DNA from: Rhodobacter sp. 24-YEA-8
GTDB lineage: Bacteria > Pseudomonadota > Alphaproteobacteria > Rhodobacterales > Rhodobacteraceae
Direction of reading: 5' to 3'
DNA length: 64,000 nucleotides
Assembly (NCBI RefSeq): GCF_900105075.1
Contig: NZ_FNSK01000005.1
Location: 62,001-126,000, forward strand
The position numbers and the translations under genes are program-made. Below the pieces are notes generated by a model. The model saw nothing but the letters and a program-made list of their open reading frames with translations, had not been told where the DNA came from and did not search any database. Positions 18,370-26,256 of this stretch are shown here, one piece after another (position 1 is the first letter of the stretch; each line of letters starts with the position of its first letter).

Positions 18370-19210
18370 ACCTCTGCTGCCCCTCACCCTCATCTGCGCG
18401 CTGCTGCCGGGTCAGGCCCCGGCGCAGAGTTCCGCGCAGGACATGGCACCCGGCTTTGCGCCGATGCCGGTCTCCTGTGCGGTGCGCGCCTTGCGCGAGG
18501 TCAGAGTGGCAGCGCCGGTCTCGGGCGTGATCGCCAGCGTGACGGTGCGGCCCGGCCAGAAAGTGGCCGAGGGCGAGGTGCTTGCGCGCTTCGACTCCCA
18601 GCTGGCCGAGGCGGAACTTGCACTGGCCGAGGCGCGGGCCAGCGATACTGCGGCGCGCGACAGTGCAACGGCGCGGATCGCGGCGCTGACCTCACGCCTT
18701 GCGCGGCTGGAAAAGGCGCTGCGCAGCCGGGCGGTCTCGGAGGCGGAAGTGGAAACCGCACGCCTCGATCTCGATCTGGCGAAAGGCGAGTTGCTGCGCG
18801 CCGAGGCGGAGCTGCGCTTTGCCGGGCTGGAGGCCGCGCGGGTGCGGGTTGGCGTCGAGAAAGCCGTGATCCGCAGCCCGGTTGCCGGCACTGTGGGCGA
18901 GATGCTGATCGATGCCGGGGAGGCGCCCGACAGCCAGCAGCCGATTGCGGTGATCACAGTCACCGATCCGCTCCGGGTCGAAGCCTGGGTGCCATCGTCC
19001 GAGGTGCCGGCTTTTCTTGCCATGACCAGCTTCCGCGCCAGAATCGGCGGCACCGAACGCCCGCTCGATTTCGATTATGCCGCGCCGATGGCCGATATTT
19101 CCTCGGGCACCATCTCGGTCTTTTTCACGCTGACGGCCCCGGATCTGCTGCCGGGGCTGGACTGTCAGATCATCACTCCGCCGCCCGGCGGTGAAGGAGC
19201 GAAGCTATGA
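18356..19210 (+). CDS. Second HlyD/RND-type periplasmic adaptor (284 aa)
   Basis: The gene overlaps the 3' end of the TolC gene by 14 bases. A cleavable signal peptide ends near 'GQAPAQS'. The mature protein has a lipoyl half ('APVSGVIASVTVRPGQKVAEGEVLARF'), a coiled-coil hairpin of about 80 residues rich in Ala, Arg and Glu, and the second lipoyl half with 'VIRSPVAGTVGEMLIDAGEAP', then a beta-barrel domain. It lacks a transmembrane anchor beyond the signal peptide, unlike the first adaptor. Having two adaptors of different topology in one operon suggests one belongs to the inner-membrane complex and one bridges to the outer membrane. The final codons overlap the next gene by ATGA. Confidence 0.8.
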   Translation: MFCAKPLLPLTLICALLPGQAPAQSSAQDMAPGFAPMPVSCAVRALREVRVAAPVSGVIASVTVRPGQKVAEGEVLARFDSQLAEAELALAEARASDTAARDSATARIAALTSRLARLEKALRSRAVSEAEVETARLDLDLAKGELLRAEAELRFAGLEAARVRVGVEKAVIRSPVAGTVGEMLIDAGEAPDSQQPIAVITVTDPLRVEAWVPSSEVPAFLAMTSFRARIGGTERPLDFDYAAPMADISSGTISVFFTLTAPDLLPGLDCQIITPPPGGEGAKL

Positions 19211-20307
19211 GCCGCCACATCCTTTCATCTCTCGCGGCCCTTCTTGCGCTGGCCGTGCCGGTTGCGGCGCAACAGACCGGCGGCGGGGCAGAAGTGTCCG
19301 CCGGTGCGGCCTGGTCCTCGACCAGGGGCGCGATTGTCGGCATCGGGCTGGAGGGGGAGAATATCCTTCAGAGCGGCATCGATCTGGGCCTCGAATATCG
19401 CGAGGGCGAAAAGGGGCAGGATGGCCGGCTGCGGCTGCGCTATGTGCATGAGATGGGCGACACAAGGCTGGGCACTGACACGCGGCTGATCCTGTCGGGG
19501 CTGCACAGCCGCAGCAACTGGGATGATGATGGCTATGCCACCGCGCGCTCACGCCTTGGGCTGGCGGTTTCGGCGCGGGTTGCGCCTCGGGTCCGGGTGC
19601 ATGGCGGCGTGTTCTGGCAGGAAGATGCCATCGACGATATCGAGATTGACACCTCGCCGCTGATCCTCTCCGAACAGGGCCATTCCGACACTGCCGGGAT
19701 CGAGCTGACGCTGAGCTTCGGTGAGATCGACCACCGCCAGTTGCCCGGTCATGGCCAGATGCTCGACCTGACCTGGACCAATGCTTTCGCGGGCGACCGT
19801 CATTTTGACTCGTTGGAGATGAATGCGGTGATCGCCCGCAGACTGGCACCCGACTGGGCGCTGAGTCTGCGTCTGGGCGGGGGCGCCATCGAGGCGCGGG
19901 ACGGGCAGAGCCTCTCGATCTATGACCGCGCCTTCCTCGGCGGCAAGGCACCACGCGGCTTTGGTATCGGCGGCGTCGGCCCGCGCGATTACCTTGCGGA
20001 TGTGACCGACACCGCACTTGGCGGCAGCCGCTATGTCCTCGCCAGTGTCGAGCTGCGCCGCGATATTTCCGAGCGCTTCATGATGGGCGCCTTTGTCGAT
20101 GCCGGCAGCGTCTGGAAGCTTGACGGTGCGCCGGTCGGTGCCGGTGGCCCGGTGGATGACAGCTATGACCTGCGCAGCGCCGCCGGCCTGTCGCTTTACT
20201 GGAAGACGGGGCTTGGCATCGTGAATGTCAGCTTCGCCGCACCGCTGTCGCACCGGCAACATGACAGCCTGAACCGGGTCTCACTGAACCTGATCTCCAG
20301 CTTTTGA
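19207..20307 (+). CDS. Omp85-type outer-membrane barrel lacking POTRA domains (366 aa)
   Basis: An AAGGAG ribosome site lies seven bases before the ATG, which overlaps the previous stop. A signal peptide ends at about 'VPVAAQ'. The mature part is beta-strand throughout. The C-terminal half has Omp85 hallmarks: 'GGKAPRGFGIGGVGPRDY', then 'ALGGSRYVLASVELR', then 'FVDAGSVW', then 'LRSAAGLSLYWKTGLGIVNV', ending in Phe. BamA, TamA and TpsB proteins have these elements after periplasmic POTRA domains. Here only about 345 residues follow the signal, enough for a 16-strand barrel and nothing else. A POTRA-less Omp85 at the end of a HlyD/TolC/M50 operon is unusual. It could insert, anchor or translocate the giant protein or another partner. 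Confidence 0.75.
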   Translation: MSRHILSSLAALLALAVPVAAQQTGGGAEVSAGAAWSSTRGAIVGIGLEGENILQSGIDLGLEYREGEKGQDGRLRLRYVHEMGDTRLGTDTRLILSGLHSRSNWDDDGYATARSRLGLAVSARVAPRVRVHGGVFWQEDAIDDIEIDTSPLILSEQGHSDTAGIELTLSFGEIDHRQLPGHGQMLDLTWTNAFAGDRHFDSLEMNAVIARRLAPDWALSLRLGGGAIEARDGQSLSIYDRAFLGGKAPRGFGIGGVGPRDYLADVTDTALGGSRYVLASVELRRDISERFMMGAFVDAGSVWKLDGAPVGAGGPVDDSYDLRSAAGLSLYWKTGLGIVNVSFAAPLSHRQHDSLNRVSLNLISSF

Positions 20308-20436
20308 CCGGCGCATCCGGCCACCCGGAGCCACCGGTTCCGGGCGGCACCGCCGAGGCGGCCCGACTGTTACCCGCCCGCATCACTTTCAAACACGCGC
20401 TGTTGCCCGGTGTTTCATTACGTTACTTTATGACAA

Positions 20437-20465
20437 TTGCCCGGTTTTCCCTGAAACTCTATAAA
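20437..20465 (+). promoter_or_regulatory. Sigma70-like promoter in an AT-rich patch
   Basis: TTGCCC at 20437-20442 and TATAAA at 20460-20465 are separated by exactly 17 bases, in a locally AT-rich stretch that contrasts with the surrounding DNA. It would drive the small ORF starting at 20570, leaving a leader of about 100 bases. The rest of the 262-base gap after the Omp85 gene shows no gene; a weak 6-base hairpin at 20324-20344 has no T tract. Confidence 0.45.
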
Positions 20466-20569
20466 ATAAATCATTGCAGCTTTTGTGAGTGGTGTCGGGT
20501 TCCGACAGAAAACAGGAACAGATGCAGCCACTGCCTGCACGGTCTGATCCGAGCACGCGGAGAGCCATC

Positions 20570-20788
20570 ATGAAAACTGAATCATCGACAGAGTTGGCAG
20601 AGCGGATCCTGGACTGGCTGGAGCATTACGCCAGCACTCCGGGCCCGGCTTCTGGTCCCGGCGATGACGCTTTGTTTTTGCTTTTGGCGACGCTGAAAAG
20701 CGATCTGCAATATGTAAGCAACATGGCAAAGCCGCCGCCGCCCTCGCGTCGGCGACCGGGCCTTTCGCCTTTGGCTGTATCACGCTGA
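20570..20788 (+). CDS. Hypothetical small protein (72 aa)
   Basis: The ORF begins at ATG 20570 downstream of a reasonable promoter. The product starts with an acidic helical half ('STELAERILDWLEHYAST'), continues with 'DDALFLLLATLKSDLQYV', and ends in a basic Pro/Arg-rich tail. I do not recognise a family. There is no signal peptide or membrane segment. The helical part could form a dimer. The coding call rests on frame openness, the promoter and codon use, so it may be spurious at the 3' end. Confidence 0.4.
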   Translation: MKTESSTELAERILDWLEHYASTPGPASGPGDDALFLLLATLKSDLQYVSNMAKPPPPSRRRPGLSPLAVSR

Positions 20789-20801
20789 CGAAATCGGGCC
20801 T

Positions 20802-20830
20802 CGCCTGAAGCAGGGGAAGCGCTTCAGGCG
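20802..20830 (+). terminator. Ten-base-pair hairpin after the 72-aa ORF
   Basis: CGCCTGAAGC at 20802-20811 and its exact complement GCTTCAGGCG at 20821-20830 enclose a nine-base loop, 13 bases after the stop of the preceding small ORF. No T tract follows. It may be a weak terminator, a message-stabilising hairpin or part of the leader of the next ORF. Confidence 0.4.
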
Positions 20831-20841
20831 GCGGCCTTATC

Positions 20842-21027
20842 ATGGATACAAGAATGACCAGGCGATTTTTCACATGTCATTGCGGGCATAAAGTCCGCTT
20901 TTTGTCCGTGCATTGCGGCCTCTGTTGGGCCCCGACGCCGTTGCGCAACAGAGGCTGGGTCTGGATCGGCACCGGGCTTCTGGTGACGGCCGCCCTGCTG
21001 GGGTTACTGATGTCTCTGGTGGTCTGA
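20842..21027 (+). CDS. Small zinc-ribbon-like membrane protein (61 aa)
   Basis: The predicted 61-residue product has a cysteine/histidine cluster CHCGH near residue 13 and CGLC near residue 26, spaced like a zinc ribbon. It is followed by a basic stretch and one hydrophobic helix 'WIGTGLLVTAALLGLLMSLVV' at the C-terminus, which would anchor it in the inner membrane. The arrangement is coherent for a real tiny membrane protein, but the ribosome site is poor (an in-frame ATG at 20854 is an alternative). The family is unknown. It converges on the response regulator gene. Confidence 0.45.
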   Translation: MDTRMTRRFFTCHCGHKVRFLSVHCGLCWAPTPLRNRGWVWIGTGLLVTAALLGLLMSLVV

Positions 21028-21082
21028 GGCATCCCGGTGTCAGGCCCTTCCAGAAGCGAGGGCATGACACCGGAAATCCGGC

Positions 21083-21865
21083 TCAGGTGATGATGATAGG
21101 TTCAAGCAGACGAATACCCCCGCCGCGAATGATCTGGACCGGCAGTTCCGTGCCCGCCGATCTGATTTTGATCCGCAGCCGGCTGATCGCCACATCAAGT
21201 TTGCGGCTTTCGACCGGCACAAAATCTTCCTCATAGATGCTTTGCAGGCTGTTGCGGCTGATAATCTTGCCGACCTGGCCCGCCATCTGCTCCAGCAGGA
21301 GCGACTCCTTGCCGGAGACCGCCAGCGTCGCGCCATTTGGGCAATGCAGCGCCTGACGCGCCCGGTCCAGTACCCAGCCGCCCGTCTTCGCCGCAGGCAA
21401 GGCGGGCTCCGGGGCGGTATAGGGCAGCGGGGGAACCGTCTCAGCCTTGTCCTGTGTCTGGCTCGCCACCCCGCGCATCCGGCGCACCCGCAGCCCCAGA
21501 TTCCACGCCGCCAGCGCCAGTTCCTCACTGTCGACCGGCTTCGTCAGATAAAGATCGGCCCCGGTCTCATAGCCCCTGACGCGGTCCTGCCGGCTGCCCC
21601 GCGCAGTCAGCACGATAATGCCGGCATCACCTTTTGCGGCCATGAACCGCGCCAGATCAAAGCCGCTGACATCAGGCAGGTTGACGTCCAGAATGACCAC
21701 GTCATAACGATTTTGCTGCAGGGCCGCGAAGAAGGCCGCCCCCGTTGCCGCCTCATCCACCACGAAATTGCAGAGGCTCAGATACTCTGCCAGGCCACGC
21801 CGGAGATCCTCATTGTCCTCTACGAGAACTACCCTCTGCCGCGGAGAGTCGGGGTTTCTTGGCAT
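21083..21865 (-). CDS. OmpR-type response regulator (260 aa)
   Basis: The receiver domain spans residues of about 11-125, with acidic pocket residues in 'VEDNED', the phospho-acceptor Asp 60 in 'VVILDVNLPD', the conserved Thr in 'VLTARG' and Lys in 'YLTKPVD'. A Pro/Ala-rich linker leads to a winged-helix DNA-binding domain (about residues 160-255) with 'LAVSGKESLLLEQMAGQVGKI' and 'LDVAISRLRIKI'. It should be phosphorylated by the sensor kinase encoded divergently 100 bases away, and acts as a transcription factor. Targets are unknown. Nearby surface-protein operons are candidates by proximity only. Confidence 0.85.
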   Translation of the reverse strand: MPRNPDSPRQRVVLVEDNEDLRRGLAEYLSLCNFVVDEAATGAAFFAALQQNRYDVVILDVNLPDVSGFDLARFMAAKGDAGIIVLTARGSRQDRVRGYETGADLYLTKPVDSEELALAAWNLGLRVRRMRGVASQTQDKAETVPPLPYTAPEPALPAAKTGGWVLDRARQALHCPNGATLAVSGKESLLLEQMAGQVGKIISRNSLQSIYEEDFVPVESRKLDVAISRLRIKIRSAGTELPVQIIRGGGIRLLEPIIIT

Positions 21866-21965
21866 CAGGAGCAGGCCTCATTCATATGTCTCAGACCCGT
21901 CTGCGGGACGGGGCGGGAAACGTGCGGTTCGGGGCGTGGGGAAAAGGAAAGCACCTGGCCGCAGA

Positions 21966-24035
21966 ATGGCAGCCGCACTGAAGCACATGGAATGGTCTGG
22001 AACTATTAACACATTCCGGGCCTGTGCCGGTAGGTGGTTAGGCGCCGTTCTGGTGATCTTTTTAATCTTTGTATCTGCAGGCACCGCCGGTGCCGACATG
22101 GTTCCGGGCGCGCCGCTCTCGCTGGAGGGGCGCGTCGCCATGCTGCGCGACAGCACCGGTCAGCTGAGCCTGACCGACGTGCTGGAGCGCCAGGACAGCT
22201 TCGTCCCGACAAAGCCCACCGCAAGCTTCGGCTATACCAGCGACGCGATCTGGCTCAGGCTGGAGATCACTGCGAAAGAGCGCAAACGCGCGGTGCTGAG
22301 CCTGCAGCCGAACTATCTCGACCTGGTGGATTTCTACATTGCCGAAGAGCGCGGCGGCCTGCGCGCCACCGATTTTGCGCTGTGGAAAGGCGGCGATCAC
22401 CGGCCGTTTCAGGAGGACGGAATTTCCGGCCTGATGGATGCGGTCCGCCTTGATCTGAAGCCGGATCGCGCGACGGTGGTGCTGATCCGCATTGAAAACC
22501 GCAATTCCTCGACCCAGGTCGATCTGCGACTTTACCCCGAGCAGAACCATATCATTTTCGTCACCACATCTGCCCTGATCTACGGGCTGTGGTTTGGCGG
22601 CATGGCGATCATGGTAATGATCCAGTTCGTGTTCCTGTATTATGACCGCAAGCCGCAATATTTCTGGCTGGCGATGGCGACATTCGGCGTCTCGATGATC
22701 TATTTTGGTAATCTCGGGATCAGCCGGGTCTATCTCTTCCCGGGGAACGGCCGTGCCAATGATTTCTTCATCGGATTCAATGCCTGGATCGGGATGACGA
22801 TCAGCGTGGTGTCCTGCATAAGTATTATGGAGATTATGCGGAAGAATATCTTTCTGCGGATCTCCTACATCATACCGGCGATGCTTGGTCTGGTCGGAGG
22901 TTTATTCTCTGCGCTCGGTATGAACCTCGTCTTTGGTCCGATCGGATCGCTCGCTGCCTTGGCAATCGCAATCCTGAATATGTGCGTGGCAATCTACTAT
23001 CGTAACGAAGATGGATTTGCCGGAAAGATGCGGGCCACCGCCTATTCTCTGACCGGGATAGGCGTTTCAATGGCGCTGATGCAAAGATTAGGCGCGCCTT
23101 TGCTGCCGAATTTCGTTATGCATGCCTATGGAATTGCAGTTCTCGGCCAGATGCTGCTGTTGACCGGCGCAATGGCGGTGCGGATGCGCGATATGGAATC
23201 CCGCAACCGCATGATCCGACAGCGCGAGCTGGAAACCGCCAAAACGGCTGAAAAGAAGGCGGCAGATCTGGTTGAGGAACGGACAGAAGAGCTTGCCTCC
23301 GCAAAGCAGGTGGCGGAGGAGGCCCTGCAGGCGGAACTGGAAAGCCAGCGCCAGAAGATCAATTTTTTTGAGGCGGTATCGCATCAGTATCGCACCCCTC
23401 TGGCAATCATCCGTGCAACGGTGGACGCAATCGGTATGTCGCTTCCCACGGAGGATGAGGTCAACGAAGGACGTATAACCCGCGTGCGCCGCGCCATATC
23501 CCGGCTTGTCGATATTCTTGAGGTGAACCTTGTCCGAAGCCGCGTCCAGGGCGCATCTTTCCGGGCAGATCTTGAAGCGCATACCGTCAGAAATCTGATC
23601 GCCGCAGGCACTGGTCGCGCAATGGAACTGATGCCAAATGCGCAGTTGGAACTGATTATAGAGCCAGATGCAGAAGATGCCCTTATTATGGCCGATCTGG
23701 AAATGTTTGAAATCGCCCTGGTCAGCGTGATTGAAAATTCCACCAAATACGCCTCTGATGAACGCAGCTCTGAAATAGCGCTGACGGCCGGACTGGAGGG
23801 CGATGAAATCGTCATCAGTATCAAAGACAACGGCGTCGGAATACCCGAAGACGAGATTTCCAGAATATTTGGAAACGGCTATCGTGGCCGCAGCGCGATA
23901 AATATCGACGGCTCCGGCCTTGGACTGTTCCTGGTCGACCGGATCATTGCATCCCACTCCGGCACGGTCACGGCAGAGAGTAAGGTGGGAACCGGCACGA
24001 CGATAAGCTTCCGCCTGCCACAGATCCGGTCCTGA
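21966..24035 (+). CDS. Sensor histidine kinase with 7TMR-DISM input (689 aa)
   Basis: The N-terminal hydrophobic segment (signal or anchor) is followed by a periplasmic domain of about 150 residues of the 7TMR-DISM extracellular type 2 pattern ('TSDAIWLRLEITAKE', 'LVDFYIAEERGG'). Seven membrane helices, a coiled coil and the kinase core come next. The phospho-acceptor His is residue 473 in 'AVSHQYRTPLAI'. The N box is 'VSVIENSTKYA', the G1 box 'DNGVGIPEDE' and the G2 box 'GSGLGLFLV'. Start choice is uncertain: ATG 21966 or 21987, both with weak ribosome sites. It is divergent from the response regulator and probably its partner. DISM domains generally sense carbohydrates or other small ligands; the ligand here is unknown. 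Confidence 0.85.
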   Translation: MAAALKHMEWSGTINTFRACAGRWLGAVLVIFLIFVSAGTAGADMVPGAPLSLEGRVAMLRDSTGQLSLTDVLERQDSFVPTKPTASFGYTSDAIWLRLEITAKERKRAVLSLQPNYLDLVDFYIAEERGGLRATDFALWKGGDHRPFQEDGISGLMDAVRLDLKPDRATVVLIRIENRNSSTQVDLRLYPEQNHIIFVTTSALIYGLWFGGMAIMVMIQFVFLYYDRKPQYFWLAMATFGVSMIYFGNLGISRVYLFPGNGRANDFFIGFNAWIGMTISVVSCISIMEIMRKNIFLRISYIIPAMLGLVGGLFSALGMNLVFGPIGSLAALAIAILNMCVAIYYRNEDGFAGKMRATAYSLTGIGVSMALMQRLGAPLLPNFVMHAYGIAVLGQMLLLTGAMAVRMRDMESRNRMIRQRELETAKTAEKKAADLVEERTEELASAKQVAEEALQAELESQRQKINFFEAVSHQYRTPLAIIRATVDAIGMSLPTEDEVNEGRITRVRRAISRLVDILEVNLVRSRVQGASFRADLEAHTVRNLIAAGTGRAMELMPNAQLELIIEPDAEDALIMADLEMFEIALVSVIENSTKYASDERSSEIALTAGLEGDEIVISIKDNGVGIPEDEISRIFGNGYRGRSAINIDGSGLGLFLVDRIIASHSGTVTAESKVGTGTTISFRLPQIRS

Positions 24036-24086
24036 CATGTGACTTTCCCAAGCAGCCGAGAAGGAAAGCCACGCGTGGGTCGGAGC

Positions 24087-24804
24087 TCAGAGGGCGCGGA
24101 TGGCCTCGATGGCGTCGAGGCCACCGACGACGGGAGCAAGGCTTTCCCAGACACCTTTTGCCCCCGCCTCCCAGGCGGCACGGTCCTCGGGCTGGTGAAC
24201 TTCGCCCCGGGCCGCACGGGCTGCCTCCACCGATGCTGCCTCATCTGCCACGATCAGCTCGTTGAAATAGCGCGCGGACTCGACGGCTGCGGCGGTGAAG
24301 ACGGTTTTCTGGTCATCGCTCAGCCCCCCCCCAGAATGCGGCAGAGAAATAGATCACCCCCGCCGCCCAGATATGGGCAGTCTCGGTAAGATGCGGCACG
24401 ACCTCATAGAGCTTGAAACCGGCATAGGCAGATTTCGTCAGATCCATAGCATCGACCACGCCGGTGGACAGCGCGTTATAGGTTTCCGGGATCGGGATGC
24501 CGGTCGGAACAGCGTCATAGGCTGACCAGAGCTGCGTGTGCAGCGGGCTCTGGATGACCCGGATCTTCACGCCCTGCAGCTGATCGGGGGTGGTGACAGG
24601 GGTTTTCGTAAGGAGATGGCGCGCACCGTAATTGATGAAAGCTGGCACCTCAAAGGATTGCGCGCGGAAGAGATCCTGCAGCCGCTGCCCGGGCACGCCG
24701 GATGTGGTGCGCTCAAGATGTGCGGCGTCGCGAAACAGGAAGGGCAGATCAAGGATCTGGCTCTCCGGCACCCAGCCCGAAAGCGCGGAGACAGTCGACA
24801 GACT
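24087..24804 (-). pseudogene. TRAP transporter substrate-binding protein (DctP family), 5'-truncated and frameshifted
   Basis: Read on the - strand, the frame shows DctP-type signatures 'ESQILDLPFLFRD', 'LTKTPVTTPDQLQGVKIRV' and 'PIPETYNALSTGVVDAMD'. At a run of nine C on the + strand (24324-24332) the frame shifts. With eight bases it would continue as 'GGLSDDQKTVFTAAAVESA...' to a normal-looking end 'LDAIEAIRAL' at 24087. The N-terminal half (signal peptide and first lobe) is missing, because homology stops at about 24804 where an unrelated ABC gene fragment begins in the opposite orientation. No dctQ or dctM partner is nearby. The gene is dead whatever the homopolymer length. Confidence 0.75.
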
Positions 24805-25983
24805 GCACGCACTCTGGCACTGCTGGGAGAGGTGCAGATCCAGAACCCCGGCCAGGTGGCAGGGCTCTATCCGCATCAGCTTTCAGGGGGCATGCAACAG
24901 CGGGTGGCCATCGCCATCGCGCTGGCGCCAGAGCCTGACCTGATCGTGCTCGACGAGCCGACCACCGCTCTGGATGTCACGGTGCAGCACCAGATCCTTG
25001 AGCTCCTGGCCGATCTGCAACAGCGGCGCGGTACCGCCTATCTGCTGATCAGCCACGATATTCACCTCGTCAGCGGCTTTGCTGACCGGATCGCGGTGAT
25101 GCGCGGCGGCGAGATCCTTGAAACCGGCAGCGTCCGGCACCTGACCGAAACCCCCGCGCATGACTATACCCGCCATCTTCTGGCCAGCGCGCTGGCTCCG
25201 GTTTCAGTCAGGGAGACGGCTGCGGTTTCCTCCCCCGCCCTTTTGCGCGTGAGCGGCCTTGGGCACCGTTTCCGCAACGCCAGCAATTCCGTATTGCAAG
25301 AGATCAGCTTTGACATCGCGCCAGGGCGCTGTCTGGGGCTGATCGGCGAATCCGGCTCGGGGAAGTCGACGATCGGCAAGCTGATCTGCGGCATCCATGA
25401 TCTGCAAGACGGCCAGATCGAAATGGCGGGCAGCGGTCTTCCCGCCGCGGGGGCAGCCCGCAGCCTCGAACAGCGGAACCTTGTGCGCATGGTCTTCCAG
25501 TCCCCTGATGCGACGCTGAACCCCGCGCATCGGGTCGGCGACATCCTGAAAAGGGCGTCGTACCTTGCCGGAGCACCTGACCCCGGGGCGCGGATGCGGG
25601 CGCTGTTCGATCTGGTCCGGCTGCCGCCTGAGCTGGCATCGCGCTATCCGGCGGGGCTTTCGGGCGGGCAAAAGCAGCGGGTGGCAATTGCCCGCGCCTT
25701 CGCCTCCTCGCCAAAGCTTGTCGTATTGGACGAGCCGACCTCGGCGCTGGATGCGACGGTGCCAAAAGAAGTGCTCTCCCTGTTGCAAGAGTTGCAGCAC
25801 CGTGAACAGGTGGCCTTCCTGCTGATCACCCATGATCTGAGCATCCTGCCCGGCATGGCCGATGACCTGGTCGTTCTCAAAGAGCGCAAGATCGTTGAAA
25901 AGGGTCAGCAAAACCAGGTGCTGAATGCACCGCGCCAAGCCTATACGCGCGGGCTGATCGAGGCAGGCAATTTGATTTTCTGA
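24805..25983 (+). pseudogene. Double ATPase of a peptide-type ABC importer, N-terminal Walker A lost
   Basis: From about 24805 the frame reads as the second half of a DppD-like ATPase ('YPHQLSGGMQQRVAIA', 'LIVLDEPTTALDVTV'). It continues into a complete second ATPase with Walker A 'GESGSGKST', signature 'LSGGQKQRVAIARA' and Walker B 'LVVLDEPTSALD', ending at 25983. Fused twin ATPases of this type (YejF/GsiA-like) energise peptide or glutathione import. The first Walker A and everything before it are missing, replaced by the antisense of a TRAP gene. The frame stays open upstream, so a chimeric product is conceivable, but no permeases are present. I treat it as a remnant. Confidence 0.75.
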
Positions 25984-26046
25984 TGACACACCACTGTGCA
26001 GGAAATTTGGTTCAGAAGGGCATGTCATCCGAAGCAACCGCATAGG

Positions 26047-26170
26047 TCATTTTGACAAATTGCGGAGCCATTGCCTGAGGCAGGTAACGTAGACAAAGCC
26101 GAGGAAACTGTCTGCGGTTTTGTCGCCGTCATAAGTTGGTGACGCCCGCCGCCAGAAGACAACGAGGATC
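26047..26170 (-). mobile_element. IS5-family transposase remnant (C-terminal about 40 codons)
   Basis: On the - strand the frame reads 'VFWRRASPTYDGDKTADSF' followed by 'LGFVYVTCLRQWLRNLSK' and a stop at 26047-26049. This resembles the conserved C-terminal segment of IS5-group transposases (W-R-x-x-x-T-R-Y-D-K-T-A-x-S-F). The rest of the transposase is absent and no terminal repeats were identified. It sits at the left boundary of the catabolic block. Confidence 0.6.
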
Positions 26171-26180
26171 ACATGCCCCT

Positions 26181-26199
26181 TTCCTAGATTTCATAGGAA
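26181..26199. promoter_or_regulatory. Operator-like inverted repeat upstream of the ThDP enzyme gene
   Basis: TTCCTA (26181-26186) and TAGGAA (26194-26199) form a perfect six-base inverted repeat with a seven-base spacer, 58 bases before the start codon at 26257. The spacing suits a dimeric regulator; the PucR-type regulator encoded downstream is a candidate. It could also be a leftover of the adjacent IS remnant. Confidence 0.35.
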
Positions 26200-26256
26200 T
26201 ACTGTCCAGCTGTGTTATGGTTTTGTATGGAGATCGGAAGAACAGAGGACGCCGGC

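Noticed and set aside
24805..25983. The ABC ATPase as the missing export ATPase for the giant RTX protein
   Set aside because: Its motifs are of the peptide-import type, it lacks a membrane domain and the first Walker A, and it belongs to a rearranged scar.
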